From NCBI RefSeq assembly GCF_020171285.1, contig NZ_JAIUZI010000015.1, positions 1-64,000 of the forward strand: a stretch of DNA of 64,000 bases. Direction: 5' to 3'. How positions within the stretch are numbered: the first letter of the stretch is position 1; each line of letters begins with the position of its first letter. The stretch is from Seohaeicola saemankumensis. GTDB lineage: Bacteria > Pseudomonadota > Alphaproteobacteria > Rhodobacterales > Rhodobacteraceae. Both the position numbers and the translations under genes were made by a program. The notes under the pieces are model-generated. The model was not told the origin of the DNA. It searched no databases and saw nothing but the letters and a program-made list of their open reading frames with translations. Of the stretch, positions 48,137 through 57,180 are shown one piece after another.

Positions 48137-48567
48137 GCAAATCGGTTCTGTGTGCGATCGACCTGAGCAATGGCGATATGGACAACCCGGTCTTGATGCA
48201 GGCCGCGCGGCTTGCAGAGATGGATGGGGCGCAACTGGACGTAGTGTCTGTGTTGCCTGATTACGGGGAAACCTGGGTGTCGACATTTTTCGAGGCACAT
48301 CACCATGAACGGATAGAGGCCGAGGCACTGGAAAAGCTAAAGGCGCTGTGCGTACAGACGCTGGGCGCTGAGCGTAATGCCAGTATACGGCATGTGATTG
48401 CCACAGGGACTGCGTATCGCGAGATTCTAAACACGGCGAAACAGGCAGGGTCAGATTTGATCGTGATCGGTGCTCACAAACCGGACCTGAAGGATTATTT
48501 GTTGGGTCCGAATGCTGCACGCGTTGTGCGCCACTCCGCAGTCTCGGTTTTTGTCGTGCGGTCCTGA
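48133..48567 (+). CDS. universal stress protein (UspA family), TeaD-like partner of the TRAP transporter
   Basis: A 144-residue single UspA domain. The N-terminal VLCAIDLSNGD, the strand LDVVSVLPDYG and the ATP-binding segment DLIVIGAHKPDLKDYLLGPNAARVVRHS with closing VSVFVVRS are typical, although the usual G-2x-G-9x-G(S/T) is altered. The start overlaps the TRAP permease stop by ATGA. In the ectoine TRAP system of Halomonas a UspA protein (TeaD) lowers transport activity; the same type of control is inferred here. Confidence 0.9.
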   Translation: MSKSVLCAIDLSNGDMDNPVLMQAARLAEMDGAQLDVVSVLPDYGETWVSTFFEAHHHERIEAEALEKLKALCVQTLGAERNASIRHVIATGTAYREILNTAKQAGSDLIVIGAHKPDLKDYLLGPNAARVVRHSAVSVFVVRS

Positions 48568-48586
48568 GGCCGGTGCCAAGGCTGGA

Positions 48587-49482
48587 TGAACGCGCGTCGG
48601 GGGTGTTCGTAATCACGATGCACGTTTTGCGCCGGATGGTGTCTTGGACCACGGCAGTATCGACCGTATGGTAGATTTTTGCGCCTAGAAGGGCGCCACA
48701 GGGCTGACAATACTGGGCGTAATAGGCGAGGCAGGCAAACTGGCTGCCGACGAGTTATAGACGGTCATTCAGCAGGTTGTAAAACGGACCGAACTACTTG
48801 TGGTTGTCGGTGTGTCGGCACCGGGATTGGCACAGATCGGCGCGCTGGCGAAATTTGCCATGGATCTGGGTGCTGCGGGTGTGATGGTTGCGCCGCCCTG
48901 GACGTTGAAAGGCGACGCGCAGATCGTGGACTATTTCCGGGACGTCGCGAATACTCCGGGCGGTATTCCATTTGTATTGCAGGACTTCCCTTTGGTGACA
49001 GGTGTCACAATCCCGGTCGGCGCGGTGCTCGAGATTGCGTTATGCTGAAACACGAAGACTGGCCTGGTCTGAACAAAATTTGCGCACTTCGCGCGGCTTC
49101 AGTCGCGAGCAGTTGACGAATTTCGATCCTGTGTGGCAATGGTGGCCAATTCTTGCCCGAAGAGATCGGCTGTGCAGCTGATGGCGCGATGGCGGGCTTT
49201 GCCTAACCCGAGATGATGGCCGGAGTCGTAGCGGCACACAATGCCGGCTACAGCGAGCGGGCTAATGATATCTTTGATGCTTTCCTAAGGCTGATCCGGT
49301 TTGAAACGCAACCGGGGCTGGGTTTGGTTGTGCGTAAGCGTATTCTGAACAAGCGCGGTGTGATTTCTTATGACACCTTGCGCAAGCTCGGTCGGCCGCT
49401 AAGCTGGGCCACTGAAAAGGATCTGACTAACTTGATGGCCCGTCTTGATCGACGGCTGGAGGAACTTGAAATCAGGATCTAG
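48587..49482 (+). pseudogene. decayed dihydrodipicolinate synthase/N-acetylneuraminate lyase family gene
   Basis: The stretch keeps readable DapA-family protein in pieces spread over several frames: LDHGSIDRMVDFCA then a stop (about 48644-48687), a middle piece LVVVGVSAPGLAQIGALAKF with GVMVAPPWTLKGDAQIVDYF and IPFVLQDFPLVTGVTIPVG (48794-49030), MLKHEDWPGLNKI in another frame (from 49042), and a last piece MMAGVVAAHNAGYSERANDIF to the stop at 49482. Several in-frame stops and frameshifts break it, so no full enzyme can be made. An intact copy would have about 300 residues and catalyse an aldol-type cleavage or hydration of a 2-oxo acid. Confidence 0.85.
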
Positions 49483-49489
49483 CTTGACC

Positions 49490-50557
49490 TCAGGGGCGAG
49501 GCGGATAACCGGTCATTTCCAGGTAACCTTTCCCGGAATGGCTGCCTTTGACTGAAACCGGGCCTTCCCAGTACGGAAAACTGGTGTTCATCCAGCTTTG
49601 ATTGTTCAAGGCGTGCACTTCGATATCCATACTTCGGTCGGGCAGGACGAGTCGCCAGCGGACGGGAATGTCGCGCCCATCGACATCGGCGGTCTTCAAG
49701 GGCTCAAGGGCAATCGTTCCGTTGGGAATGGGCGACGATCGGCCATCTGAACTGATCCACGTTCCAGAGGTGAAGTCGCTGGAACTGCCGCGCAGACGGA
49801 ATGCCATCATCTTGTCACCATTGTCGAAGCTGAGCGAGAACCAGTCCCAACCGGTTTGATCTTTGGACAAGGGCTGCGATGACCATTCACGGTCCAGCCA
49901 GGCCTGTCCGGTGACAGGCATCGGGCCATCAGGAAGCTGCAAGGCACCCTGCACCAAATAGAAGGGTTGAGAGTAGTAATAGCTGGCCTGACCCGCTTCA
50001 GATTTAACCGAGTATCCGTTCTGTCCATGCATGACCAATGGACCATCCGACATCAGTTGCAGGTTATAAGAAAAGGACGGCCCCGCGGCGTTCATCGAGA
50101 GCTTGGAGAGGGTAGCGTCGCCGACCCCTGCAAGGCTCCAATCGTCGATCCAAGCTGCAAAGGGGGCAGTGGTAACGCCCGCCTGACCAATACCACCGCG
50201 CGCGAGACGTTCAGTTGCATAGTGCTGGTCGGGGGTTGTCACGGCCGCGTGACCCATCCAGAGTTGCGGGCTTTGCCAACCCGAGGCTTCTCGCGGTGCC
50301 AGGGCGGATCGGAACAGTGTCCACTGAACGCCATAGTCGCGCCCGTCTGCTCCTGTCAGCGTGGCCGTTACATACCACCATTCAATGCGGTAGCCGGGAT
50401 GTGGGCCGTGGTCACCGGGGAACTGCAAGGCGACGTCAGAGCGGGGAACGTCGAACCCTTCGGCGTTGGTGCCTAGACCTGCAAACCCTTGTGCTGCGGC
50501 GCCGATCACTGAAAACAGCCAAAGTACTATTGCGGACAGGTAGGGCTTAGCGGGCAT
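49490..50557 (-). CDS. AttH/CrtC-like lipocalin-type secreted protein
   Basis: A 355-residue protein with an N-terminal signal peptide (about 1-22, ending GAAAQG). The mature part opens with FPGDHGPHPGYRIEWWYVTATL and contains GQAWLDREWSSQ and GWDWFSLSFDNGDKMMAFRLR, the hallmarks of the AttH/carotenoid 1,2-hydratase fold of two lipocalin-like barrels. It is encoded after an FtsX-like permease and an ATPase, overlapping the former by 11 bases, the arrangement of AttEFGH-type operons. It probably receives or binds a hydrophobic molecule handled by the transporter; no substrate is known. Confidence 0.88.
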   Translation of the reverse strand: MPAKPYLSAIVLWLFSVIGAAAQGFAGLGTNAEGFDVPRSDVALQFPGDHGPHPGYRIEWWYVTATLTGADGRDYGVQWTLFRSALAPREASGWQSPQLWMGHAAVTTPDQHYATERLARGGIGQAGVTTAPFAAWIDDWSLAGVGDATLSKLSMNAAGPSFSYNLQLMSDGPLVMHGQNGYSVKSEAGQASYYYSQPFYLVQGALQLPDGPMPVTGQAWLDREWSSQPLSKDQTGWDWFSLSFDNGDKMMAFRLRGSSSDFTSGTWISSDGRSSPIPNGTIALEPLKTADVDGRDIPVRWRLVLPDRSMDIEVHALNNQSWMNTSFPYWEGPVSVKGSHSGKGYLEMTGYPPRP

Positions 50558-52955
50558 CAGCGAAGACCTTCAACAACTCGGAGGGTGGGATCCGATACAG
50601 TCTCATTGCCGGGAGCAAGGCAGCCGCGGTCGCGGCTACCAGCGCCAAAAGGAACAGCAGCAACCAATCGCCCGGGAACAAATGCATGGGAAGCCGCCAG
50701 CCAAAAGCCTCGACATTTATGATCGCTAGTAACGCCCAGGCCAGCAAAAGACCAAGCGGTATCGCTAGTAGCGCAGTCAGCGCAGCTAAGGTCAGGCTTC
50801 GCAGCAATTCCAGCCGCGCCAATTGGCCTCGTGTGAGCCCAAGGGCCCAGATGGGTGCAAGTTGCGGCACCCGCATGTCCCAGAGGGTAAGCAAGCTCGT
50901 CAGGATAGTGAACCCAGCCACACCCAGCGTAAGCAGGTTGAGCGCGCCGGTGACAACAAAAGTCTTGTCAAAGATGGCCAGGGACCGCTCCTTGAGTGCG
51001 GTTTGCCGGATTATTGCAGTCAGCGGCAAGTCGAAGGCGTCGCGCAGGTCAGCGGTTAATGCGTCCAGCTGCGTGGGATCAATGCGGATGCCAAAGCGCA
51101 GGTTCGGCGTATCGGGACGGCGAAGCAGCAGTTCCTCTAGTGACACCACCGCTTGCCCGGTTGGGTTGCCATAATCGGAATAGACCCCGCCCACAGGCAA
51201 CGTCCAGTCTGGCAGCAAAGTCAGCATGTCGCCGGTCCAGATCCCGGTCCGGCGAGCCAGCTGCTCGCTGATCAATACTGTTTCGCCGGCCGCGAGTTGT
51301 TCCCATATCCGCGAGACAGATGAAAGCAACGGAAAATGATCGCTATAACTCGAATGTGGAAGGATCCCGTACAGGCTAACGGGCTGGCCTGAGGCGACAA
51401 TGTCCACTGATCGGATCGGTAGCACCGCGTCGGTGCGCGGACCCAGCCATGCGGCGATTTCGGCACCCTGCTTGTTGTCACGAGCGGTGACGTACAACTC
51501 GGACACTAATCGTTGATCGAGCCAGCTGGTAAAGGTCAGTCGAAAACTCGACACCATGGTTCCGACACCGATATTGGTCGCGAGCGCTAGCAAAAGCGCC
51601 ATAAGCGCCAATGATATACCCGGCAATTGCGCTCGCATGTCGGCCCAAAGCCACTCGGAGACAGCACCTCGGGTCCGGTGCGCGACCAAAGCCAGCAGGT
51701 GTGAGAGTACCAACGGCAGCACTAGAGCAGACCCCAGCATTAACCCGGCGAGCAGACAAAAGCCGGCGACCAACCCGTCAAACAAGCCAATTGCCAAAAT
51801 TCCGCCAGCCATTAGAAGCATCCCGGCAAAGGCTTGATGTCGGTTGCTCCGCGCGCTCTGTGCCGCCCAGGCCCTCGGACCGGGTGTGGCAAGCAGAGGC
51901 ATCCGGTAAAACCGCCACAAGGCCTGGGCGCTGGCAGCAGCCGTTCCGAGCAATGCCATTGCAAGGCCGCTGATTACCCAGTCGGGTCGCAAAATCAGCC
52001 CGCCCTGCACTGATGCTCCATAGAGGCCACGCAGCGTCGCCGCGACATCGGGCATCAAAGCAGCGGCCACAAGGTAGCCAACGACAAGACCCGCCAGAGC
52101 CGCCACCGCCGCTAGCATCGCCAACTCCACGATCACTAGCACCGTCAGACGCTGCAGGGATACACCAAGGGCCCGTAAGGTTCGGAACATTGGTCTTCGT
52201 TGTTCGAAGGCCAGCCCGACGGTTCCGTGCACAACAAACAAGCCGACCGCAAATGACAGCAAACCAAAGGCAGTCAGGTTCAGGTGAAAGCTACCGGTAA
52301 GGCTAGCTGGGTCAGCAGCACGATCCGGAGTATGCAATCGCAACTCGGGTTCCAGCGCCGAGATGGGCTGCAATCCGGGGCGCTGTTCGGGCAAGACGAG
52401 AAGGTAACTGATTTTTTCAGGCTGGTCCAACAGCCGTTCTGCCACCGCGATGTCCGTCAATACGACGCCGGACGGCATCTGCCCGCTGACGTTCGTCGGC
52501 GGCAACCCTGGAACGTCCCTCAGTTGATCTGCAAGTGTGGGGCTGGCAAGTAACCTGCCCGAGCCTGACAGCCAGGCAACGGGATCTAGATCGGTCTGAG
52601 GCCGACCTGTCAGTTTGGGCAGGCTCGGATAAGACAAAACATCCACGCCGGTGATCAATATGTTTCGCCCGGCCACCTCCAACCGGCCTTCGAGCACAGG
52701 AGACAACGCCCATCCGGCCCGGCGAAGGGCGACGTATTGCGCCAGAGAGATCTGACCATCCGCGGATGTCAGGACAGGTGCGCCGCTCTCTAGCTCTTCG
52801 GAGGCGGCTGCATAACTTGCACGGGCCTGCGAATTTATCGCCTGAACTGCTGACCACAATCCTGTGGCCAGAGCCAGCCCTACAAGCAGGGTGGCGAGTT
52901 GCAAGGGGTGGCGGCGCCAGTGCGCCCAAAACGCCAGAAGGATTTGGCGGGTCAC
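50547..52955 (-). CDS. FtsX-like ABC transporter permease (fused, AttF/AttG type)
   Basis: An 802-residue inner-membrane protein. An N-terminal helix (about 17-36) is followed by a large periplasmic domain, then membrane helices around 240-350, a second helix set at 370-470, another periplasmic domain and three C-terminal helices. This double MacB/FtsX layout (two FtsX modules in one chain) is typical of exporters or lipid extractors of the LolCE/Att class. It overlaps the ATPase gene by 4 bases and the AttH gene by 11. Likely role: moving a lipophilic compound to or from the membrane for AttH. Confidence 0.87.
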   Translation of the reverse strand: MTRQILLAFWAHWRRHPLQLATLLVGLALATGLWSAVQAINSQARASYAAASEELESGAPVLTSADGQISLAQYVALRRAGWALSPVLEGRLEVAGRNILITGVDVLSYPSLPKLTGRPQTDLDPVAWLSGSGRLLASPTLADQLRDVPGLPPTNVSGQMPSGVVLTDIAVAERLLDQPEKISYLLVLPEQRPGLQPISALEPELRLHTPDRAADPASLTGSFHLNLTAFGLLSFAVGLFVVHGTVGLAFEQRRPMFRTLRALGVSLQRLTVLVIVELAMLAAVAALAGLVVGYLVAAALMPDVAATLRGLYGASVQGGLILRPDWVISGLAMALLGTAAASAQALWRFYRMPLLATPGPRAWAAQSARSNRHQAFAGMLLMAGGILAIGLFDGLVAGFCLLAGLMLGSALVLPLVLSHLLALVAHRTRGAVSEWLWADMRAQLPGISLALMALLLALATNIGVGTMVSSFRLTFTSWLDQRLVSELYVTARDNKQGAEIAAWLGPRTDAVLPIRSVDIVASGQPVSLYGILPHSSYSDHFPLLSSVSRIWEQLAAGETVLISEQLARRTGIWTGDMLTLLPDWTLPVGGVYSDYGNPTGQAVVSLEELLLRRPDTPNLRFGIRIDPTQLDALTADLRDAFDLPLTAIIRQTALKERSLAIFDKTFVVTGALNLLTLGVAGFTILTSLLTLWDMRVPQLAPIWALGLTRGQLARLELLRSLTLAALTALLAIPLGLLLAWALLAIINVEAFGWRLPMHLFPGDWLLLFLLALVAATAAALLPAMRLYRIPPSELLKVFADAR

Positions 52956-53650
52956 CGAATTGTTCCGCCGCTGAGATGAACACGACGGTCGAGTTGGTTG
53001 GCAATCTTGTCAGAGTGGGTGACCAAGAACAAAGCCGTTCCACTGCGCGTCACAAGATCCAGCATCAAAGCCATCACTCGGCCACTGGCGGTTTCATCCA
53101 GATTACCAGTGGGTTCGTCCGCCAGCATCAGCGCGGGGCGCGCAGCGAGCGCTCGTCCGATGGCAACTCGTTGCTGTTGCCCTCCAGATAATTGTTCGGG
53201 AAACCTTTCGTGCAGGCCGGCCAGTCCCAACCTGTCGCTCAATTCGGCCAGCCAGTCCGGGTCATGACGCCCTGCAATCCGAGCGTGGAACGCGAGGTTC
53301 TGACTGACGTTCAGCGACGGGATCAGATTGAACTGCTGGAACACCAGCGCTACCGGCCCGCGTCTTAGCGAGGCACGCCCGGAATCGTTCAGTTCTGACA
53401 ATTTTTGCCCCTGAACTGAGATTTCTCCACTGTCGAATTGGTCCAATGCGCCGGCGAGGTGCAGAAGAGTGCTTTTGCCGCTTCCACTTTCACCGGTCAG
53501 AGCCAGCGTTTCACCAGCATCCAGATTTATCGTTACTCCGGCCAAAACCGGCCGATCGGACTGGCCGGGGTAGGATTTTCGGATGTTCTGAATTTCCAGT
53601 AACACGCGTGCCGATCCATCATGAAAAAATTGCTTCGGTCCTGCCACCAT
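52952..53650 (-). CDS. ABC transporter ATP-binding protein, LolD/MacB type
   Basis: A 232-residue ATPase. Walker A GESGSGKST lies at 53-61, followed by LHLAGALDQFDSG; VFQQFNLIPSLNV is the Q-loop, LSGGQQQRVAIGRAL the signature and LADEPTGNLDE the Walker B, with HSDK as H-loop. The Q-loop and GNLDE sequences are standard for the LolD/FtsE/MacB group that drives FtsX-like permeases. ATG 53650 is used; a GTG at 53602 would give a form beginning at the first strand and is possible. First gene of the att-like operon. Confidence 0.9.
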   Translation of the reverse strand: MVAGPKQFFHDGSARVLLEIQNIRKSYPGQSDRPVLAGVTINLDAGETLALTGESGSGKSTLLHLAGALDQFDSGEISVQGQKLSELNDSGRASLRRGPVALVFQQFNLIPSLNVSQNLAFHARIAGRHDPDWLAELSDRLGLAGLHERFPEQLSGGQQQRVAIGRALAARPALMLADEPTGNLDETASGRVMALMLDLVTRSGTALFLVTHSDKIANQLDRRVHLSGGTIR

Positions 53651-53783
53651 CTGACGCTCATGACACCGCTGTCCAGTCCCTTGGGCGGAATGCCGCGGCG
53701 TCGGGCCTATTTCAATCGGCCACTATTGACGCCTCCGATGCTTGGAGCCATTAGCTGCCGACAGCCAAAGGAAACCACAGCAA

Positions 53784-54146
53784 TTGCAAAGATTATTCGG
53801 GATCTCAATTTACGATGTTGCCATATGTGCCTTGATCTCGGGACAGTTTGGTCTGACTGGGCCGTCTCCGGCGATCGCTGACCCCATGGCAGACGTGTGT
53901 GACCGGATGGCGCGCAGTGAAAGCGGTTACCGTGCGCCGCTGGCTTTGCAGACGCCGGATGGCAGGGGGCAGGTTAGACTGAGCGGTTCTGTGGCTCTGG
54001 GTGGCTCAGCCAGTCGTGGGGTTTCCAGCCCACCGGCACCAGCCTTTGCCGGGGCGGCTGCGTCTGAACGGCGCGAGCAGGAGCGTCAGCAGAAACAAGC
54101 GGAAAAGTATCGCCGCATTTACGAGCGTTGCATGCAGGGACGTTAG
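53784..54146 (+). CDS. probable small secreted protein of unknown function
   Basis: The frame is open from TTG 53742; TTG 53784 was chosen because it gives a plausible signal peptide (basic Arg3, hydrophobic core DVAICALISGQFGL, then SPAIA before DPMADVCDR). The mature part holds two Cys (in DVCDR and ERCMQGR near the end), an Ala/Gly/Ser-rich middle and a charged helix (ASERREQERQQKQAEKYRRI). No family was recognised. AAGGAAA lies upstream of the start. It is divergent from the ATPase gene. Confidence 0.5.
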   Translation: MQRLFGISIYDVAICALISGQFGLTGPSPAIADPMADVCDRMARSESGYRAPLALQTPDGRGQVRLSGSVALGGSASRGVSSPPAPAFAGAAASERREQERQQKQAEKYRRIYERCMQGR

Positions 54147-54189
54147 CGATCAGTCCATTCGGCTTGGGGGTCGTCATCTCCCATCGCGT

Positions 54190-54201
54190 AGTGTTAACAC
54201 T
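54190..54201. promoter_or_regulatory. 12-base palindrome AGTGTTAACACT abutting a start codon
   Basis: The perfect palindrome ends on the base before the ATG of the potassium-channel gene. No ribosome-binding site is visible at the usual place. It could be a repressor site overlapping a leaderless start, or chance. Confidence 0.3.
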
Positions 54202-54702
54202 ATGTTGGCGGAGAATGAACAAACTTTGGGTTTCCGAATGGCGTTGGGTCAACAGATCCTTTGGGGCAGCATGTATTTGGGCGCATGTTTGGTCGTTGAA
54301 ATTTTTGCGTTGGTGCTGGCCACCTCAGTAGTCACCAGATACTCGAATTACATGAGCCAAGGCTCGCGCACTCAGTCAGTCGGCCTGACTCTTCTGATTG
54401 CACTGGTCTTTATCGTTCTGGCTCATACCCTGCAGGCTTGGATCTGGGCATCCGCCTGGGTGTTCACGGATGCGATCGAGGATTGGAACACCGCAATCTA
54501 CTTTTCACTCGTCAGTTATTCTACTCTTGGTTACGGGGATATCGTTTTGGGGCCCGGCTTGCGGGTCTTCGGCGCGTTCTCGGCGGTGACAGGGATATTG
54601 GCCTTTGGGGTCAGTACCGCCTATCTGGTTGCAATAACATCCAAGTCATTAGACCATATTTCACCAAACCAGAGCCACGGCTCAAAGCAGCGGGGCGAAT
54701 AG
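54202..54702 (+). CDS. two-helix potassium channel-like protein
   Basis: A 166-residue membrane protein with a helix at about 20-42, another at 60-83, a pore region with selectivity filter TLGYGD at 108-113 (SYSTLGYGDIV), and a last helix at about 121-143. The filter is the potassium-channel consensus (TxGYGD). The cytoplasmic tail is short (20 residues) with no RCK or cyclic-nucleotide domain, so gating is not evident. The frame is open upstream, but the region before 54202 overlaps the previous gene in another frame. Its end overlaps the convergent cardiolipin synthase gene by 21 bases. Confidence 0.8.
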   Translation: MLAENEQTLGFRMALGQQILWGSMYLGACLVVEIFALVLATSVVTRYSNYMSQGSRTQSVGLTLLIALVFIVLAHTLQAWIWASAWVFTDAIEDWNTAIYFSLVSYSTLGYGDIVLGPGLRVFGAFSAVTGILAFGVSTAYLVAITSKSLDHISPNQSHGSKQRGE

Positions 54703-56097
54703 CCTTGCAACCGGCGCCCCCCAGCGGACGTAGGGCGACTGTTGTGAAAGGTCCTCGGTCAGCTCGAAACAGCGCGTGAAATCTTCGCGCAGCATTGCGT
54801 CAACCTGTGCGGCGGCGCGACTATCAAAGAACAGCGCCATGGTTTCAAAATTCAGGCGGAACGAACGGTTGTCCAAATTGCTTGTACCGACAGCGGCCAG
54901 ATCGTCATCTACCACGAACACCTTTTGATGCATGAAGCCTTCTATGTATCGAAAGATGCGAACACCATCGCTGCGGACTGCATCAAAGTACGCATGCGCA
55001 GCGAGCCAGGGAAGGTGGTGGTCGGCCATGTCGGGTACCATAAGTCGAACATCCACACCCCGTAGTGCGGCGTGGCGCAAGGCCGTGACAATATCCGTGT
55101 CCGGTACGAAATAGGGGGATGCGATCCAGAGCCGATTGCGGGCTGATGCAATTGCAGAAAAGAACATCAGGCTTCCGGTTTCACTAAGGTCGCTGGGGCC
55201 GGTGGCAACGATCAGCCCGGGCATATCTTCGGCGGCGCGGTCGGTTCGCCAACTCAGATCGTCGAGGAGAAATTCACCAGTCGCCCAATGCCAATCCTCG
55301 GCAAAAATCAGTTGCAATTGCAGAACCATGGGACCCGTCAGGCGTATGTGTGTATCCCGCCACGGCCCGAATGTCGGGTCGTTGCCGGTGTATTCATCTC
55401 CGACATTCAAGCCTCCGGTAAAGCCCGAATTGCCGTCGATCACGACCGTCTTGCGGTGATTGCGGTAGTTGATTTGAAACCTGTGTCTCGGCCCGGGGGC
55501 GGCGCCGGGGTCCGCGACTGTAACCCCGCCCGCGCGCAGGGTGTCCAAGTATGATGCCGGCAGGGAATAACTGCCTACTCCGTCTGTCAACAAGCGAACG
55601 GTCAGTCCCCGTTTGGCGGCGGCTATCAGACGGTCGCGCAGCGCTCGTCCGATAGTGTCATCGTGAATAATGTAGAATTGGACCAAAACATACGACTTCG
55701 CGTCGTCGATGGCGTCAAAGATGGCATCGAAGGTCTGCTCGCCATTGATCAGCAGGTCCATTGCGTTGCCACGTAGGACCGGCATATCTGCACAATGTTC
55801 AAATGGGCCGAAGGGGACGGGGGAAACTTCGGGATCGGGTGCATGGGTTGTGGCGAAATCGCGGATCCCATCGATCACACGTTTGGATTCGCGTCGCGAC
55901 ACCTGATAACCAGAGATCCGATGATGTCCGAGAAACAGATAGGCGGGGATGGCAAGAAATGGGGTTGCTAACAGGAAAACCACCCAACCAACTGCCCCCT
56001 GTGGTGTGCGCGCTGTGGAGGCGGCCTGCAATGCGCATAGGAAAGCAGCGATGTACATGGCCGCCACGGCAAGCGAGCTGAGAAACACCCAAAACAT
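54682..56097 (-). CDS. cardiolipin synthase (phospholipase D superfamily)
   Basis: A 471-residue membrane enzyme that joins two phosphatidylglycerols to cardiolipin and glycerol. Two N-terminal helices (about 2-22 and 35-57) anchor it; the two HKD motifs are His214-x-Lys216-x4-Asp221 (NHRKTVVID) and His390-x-Lys392-x4-Asp397 (MHQKVFVVDD), with GTSN after the second. Length and arrangement match the Cls family. It is a single gene on the minus strand, 28 bases after the HAD phosphatase stop. Confidence 0.93.
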   Translation of the reverse strand: MFWVFLSSLAVAAMYIAAFLCALQAASTARTPQGAVGWVVFLLATPFLAIPAYLFLGHHRISGYQVSRRESKRVIDGIRDFATTHAPDPEVSPVPFGPFEHCADMPVLRGNAMDLLINGEQTFDAIFDAIDDAKSYVLVQFYIIHDDTIGRALRDRLIAAAKRGLTVRLLTDGVGSYSLPASYLDTLRAGGVTVADPGAAPGPRHRFQINYRNHRKTVVIDGNSGFTGGLNVGDEYTGNDPTFGPWRDTHIRLTGPMVLQLQLIFAEDWHWATGEFLLDDLSWRTDRAAEDMPGLIVATGPSDLSETGSLMFFSAIASARNRLWIASPYFVPDTDIVTALRHAALRGVDVRLMVPDMADHHLPWLAAHAYFDAVRSDGVRIFRYIEGFMHQKVFVVDDDLAAVGTSNLDNRSFRLNFETMALFFDSRAAAQVDAMLREDFTRCFELTEDLSQQSPYVRWGAPVARLFAPLL

Positions 56098-56124
56098 CTT
56101 CTGCTCCGGAGGTTGGACCGTAGG

Positions 56125-57102
56125 CTAACGCGCTCCAGTGTAGATGCGGCTCCAGTCTTTGGCCATATCGACGATCAGCCAACCAAGGTCTGCCCCTTGA
56201 TCAAGGCCATCGACAAGCTGCCCGATGTGGCTATCGCGGTCGTAGGCGAACTCGCGTTCGGTATCCGTGTGATGAATGATGAGCCCCAGTCGAGGGCCAG
56301 TGCCCGCTGTCGTCCATTGAAGCATGGCAAAGTCACCGTCCGAATTGCCGCCGGCGATAATCGGGCGTTTTCCGATGATGCGTTCGATGTTGAGTGGTTT
56401 GCCTTCCTTGTCGTCCACAAAGCCAATCGCTGGAGCCTTGATGATGGTTGGAACGCCGTTTTCCACACTGTATTCGGTTTCGGTATAGGTTCCGAGAACC
56501 TGTTCCGAGGGGATGCCATAAACCTTGTCGGAGAACACACGCATAAAGTGGATTCCACCACCCGAGACGATATAGGTCTTGAAGTCCTCGTCGCGGAGGT
56601 AGCGCAACAACTCGATCATTGGCTGGTAGGTCATCTGGTCGTACCGAAGACCTATTTGTGGGTGCGTTGCTGTTTCGATCCAATTTGCGACACGGGCCTG
56701 GAATGCTTCGACGGTCATGCCAGAGTGCGACAACTTCATGATCTCGAGGATGGCAGGTTCTCCGCCTGCAAGGACAGCCTTGTAGTCCTTCGCCGCCGCC
56801 GACCGCAACGCCTCCGTGGTCAGGATCGAAGGATCTTCGCGCGCCATTTCACCGATGACATCGATGGCAAAGATGAGCTGAAAATAAAGCGGCTGTTCTG
56901 CCCAGAGGGTGCCGTCATTGTCAAACGTTGCGATGCGGTCTGAGGGGGGCACATATTGATCCGAGGCCGGGTCGGTAACCTGTTCCACAAAGGAGATAAT
57001 TCTCGTTTTGGCACCAGTGTCGGACCACGATGGCAGCGGATCAGCCCAAACTGCGGTGGAAACGAGCGCAAGTACGGTGGTCAGCGTTAGAAGCGGAGAC
57101 AT
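56125..57102 (-). CDS. secreted HAD-superfamily phosphatase
   Basis: A 325-residue protein with a signal peptide (1-20, ending AVWA before DPLPSW), so it probably acts in the periplasm. The HAD nucleophile motif is FDNDGTLW with Asp61 and Asp63; the second motif lies in YIVSGGG and the distal Lys/Asp set around GKRPIIAGGNSDGDFAML. The layout resembles phosphoserine-phosphatase-like acid phosphatases. The ATG at 57102 has only a weak ribosome-binding site; the frame continues to a TTG at 57117. It follows the arylsulfatase gene, from which a strong hairpin separates it. Confidence 0.88.
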   Translation of the reverse strand: MSPLLTLTTVLALVSTAVWADPLPSWSDTGAKTRIISFVEQVTDPASDQYVPPSDRIATFDNDGTLWAEQPLYFQLIFAIDVIGEMAREDPSILTTEALRSAAAKDYKAVLAGGEPAILEIMKLSHSGMTVEAFQARVANWIETATHPQIGLRYDQMTYQPMIELLRYLRDEDFKTYIVSGGGIHFMRVFSDKVYGIPSEQVLGTYTETEYSVENGVPTIIKAPAIGFVDDKEGKPLNIERIIGKRPIIAGGNSDGDFAMLQWTTAGTGPRLGLIIHHTDTEREFAYDRDSHIGQLVDGLDQGADLGWLIVDMAKDWSRIYTGAR

Positions 57103-57129
57103 GCAGAAAACTTTCAATCTTTAAGTGAA

Positions 57130-57159
57130 GGGGCCGCCGGAGATTTTGACGGCGGCCCC
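57130..57159 (-). terminator. hairpin between arylsulfatase and phosphatase genes
   Basis: GGGGCCGCC (57130-57138) pairs perfectly with GGCGGCCCC (57151-57159). On the minus strand it follows the sulfatase stop by about 20 bases. The following bases are not a clean U-run, so termination may be partial. Confidence 0.65.
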
Positions 57160-57180
57160 GAATTTTCGGTTTGCACCCGG

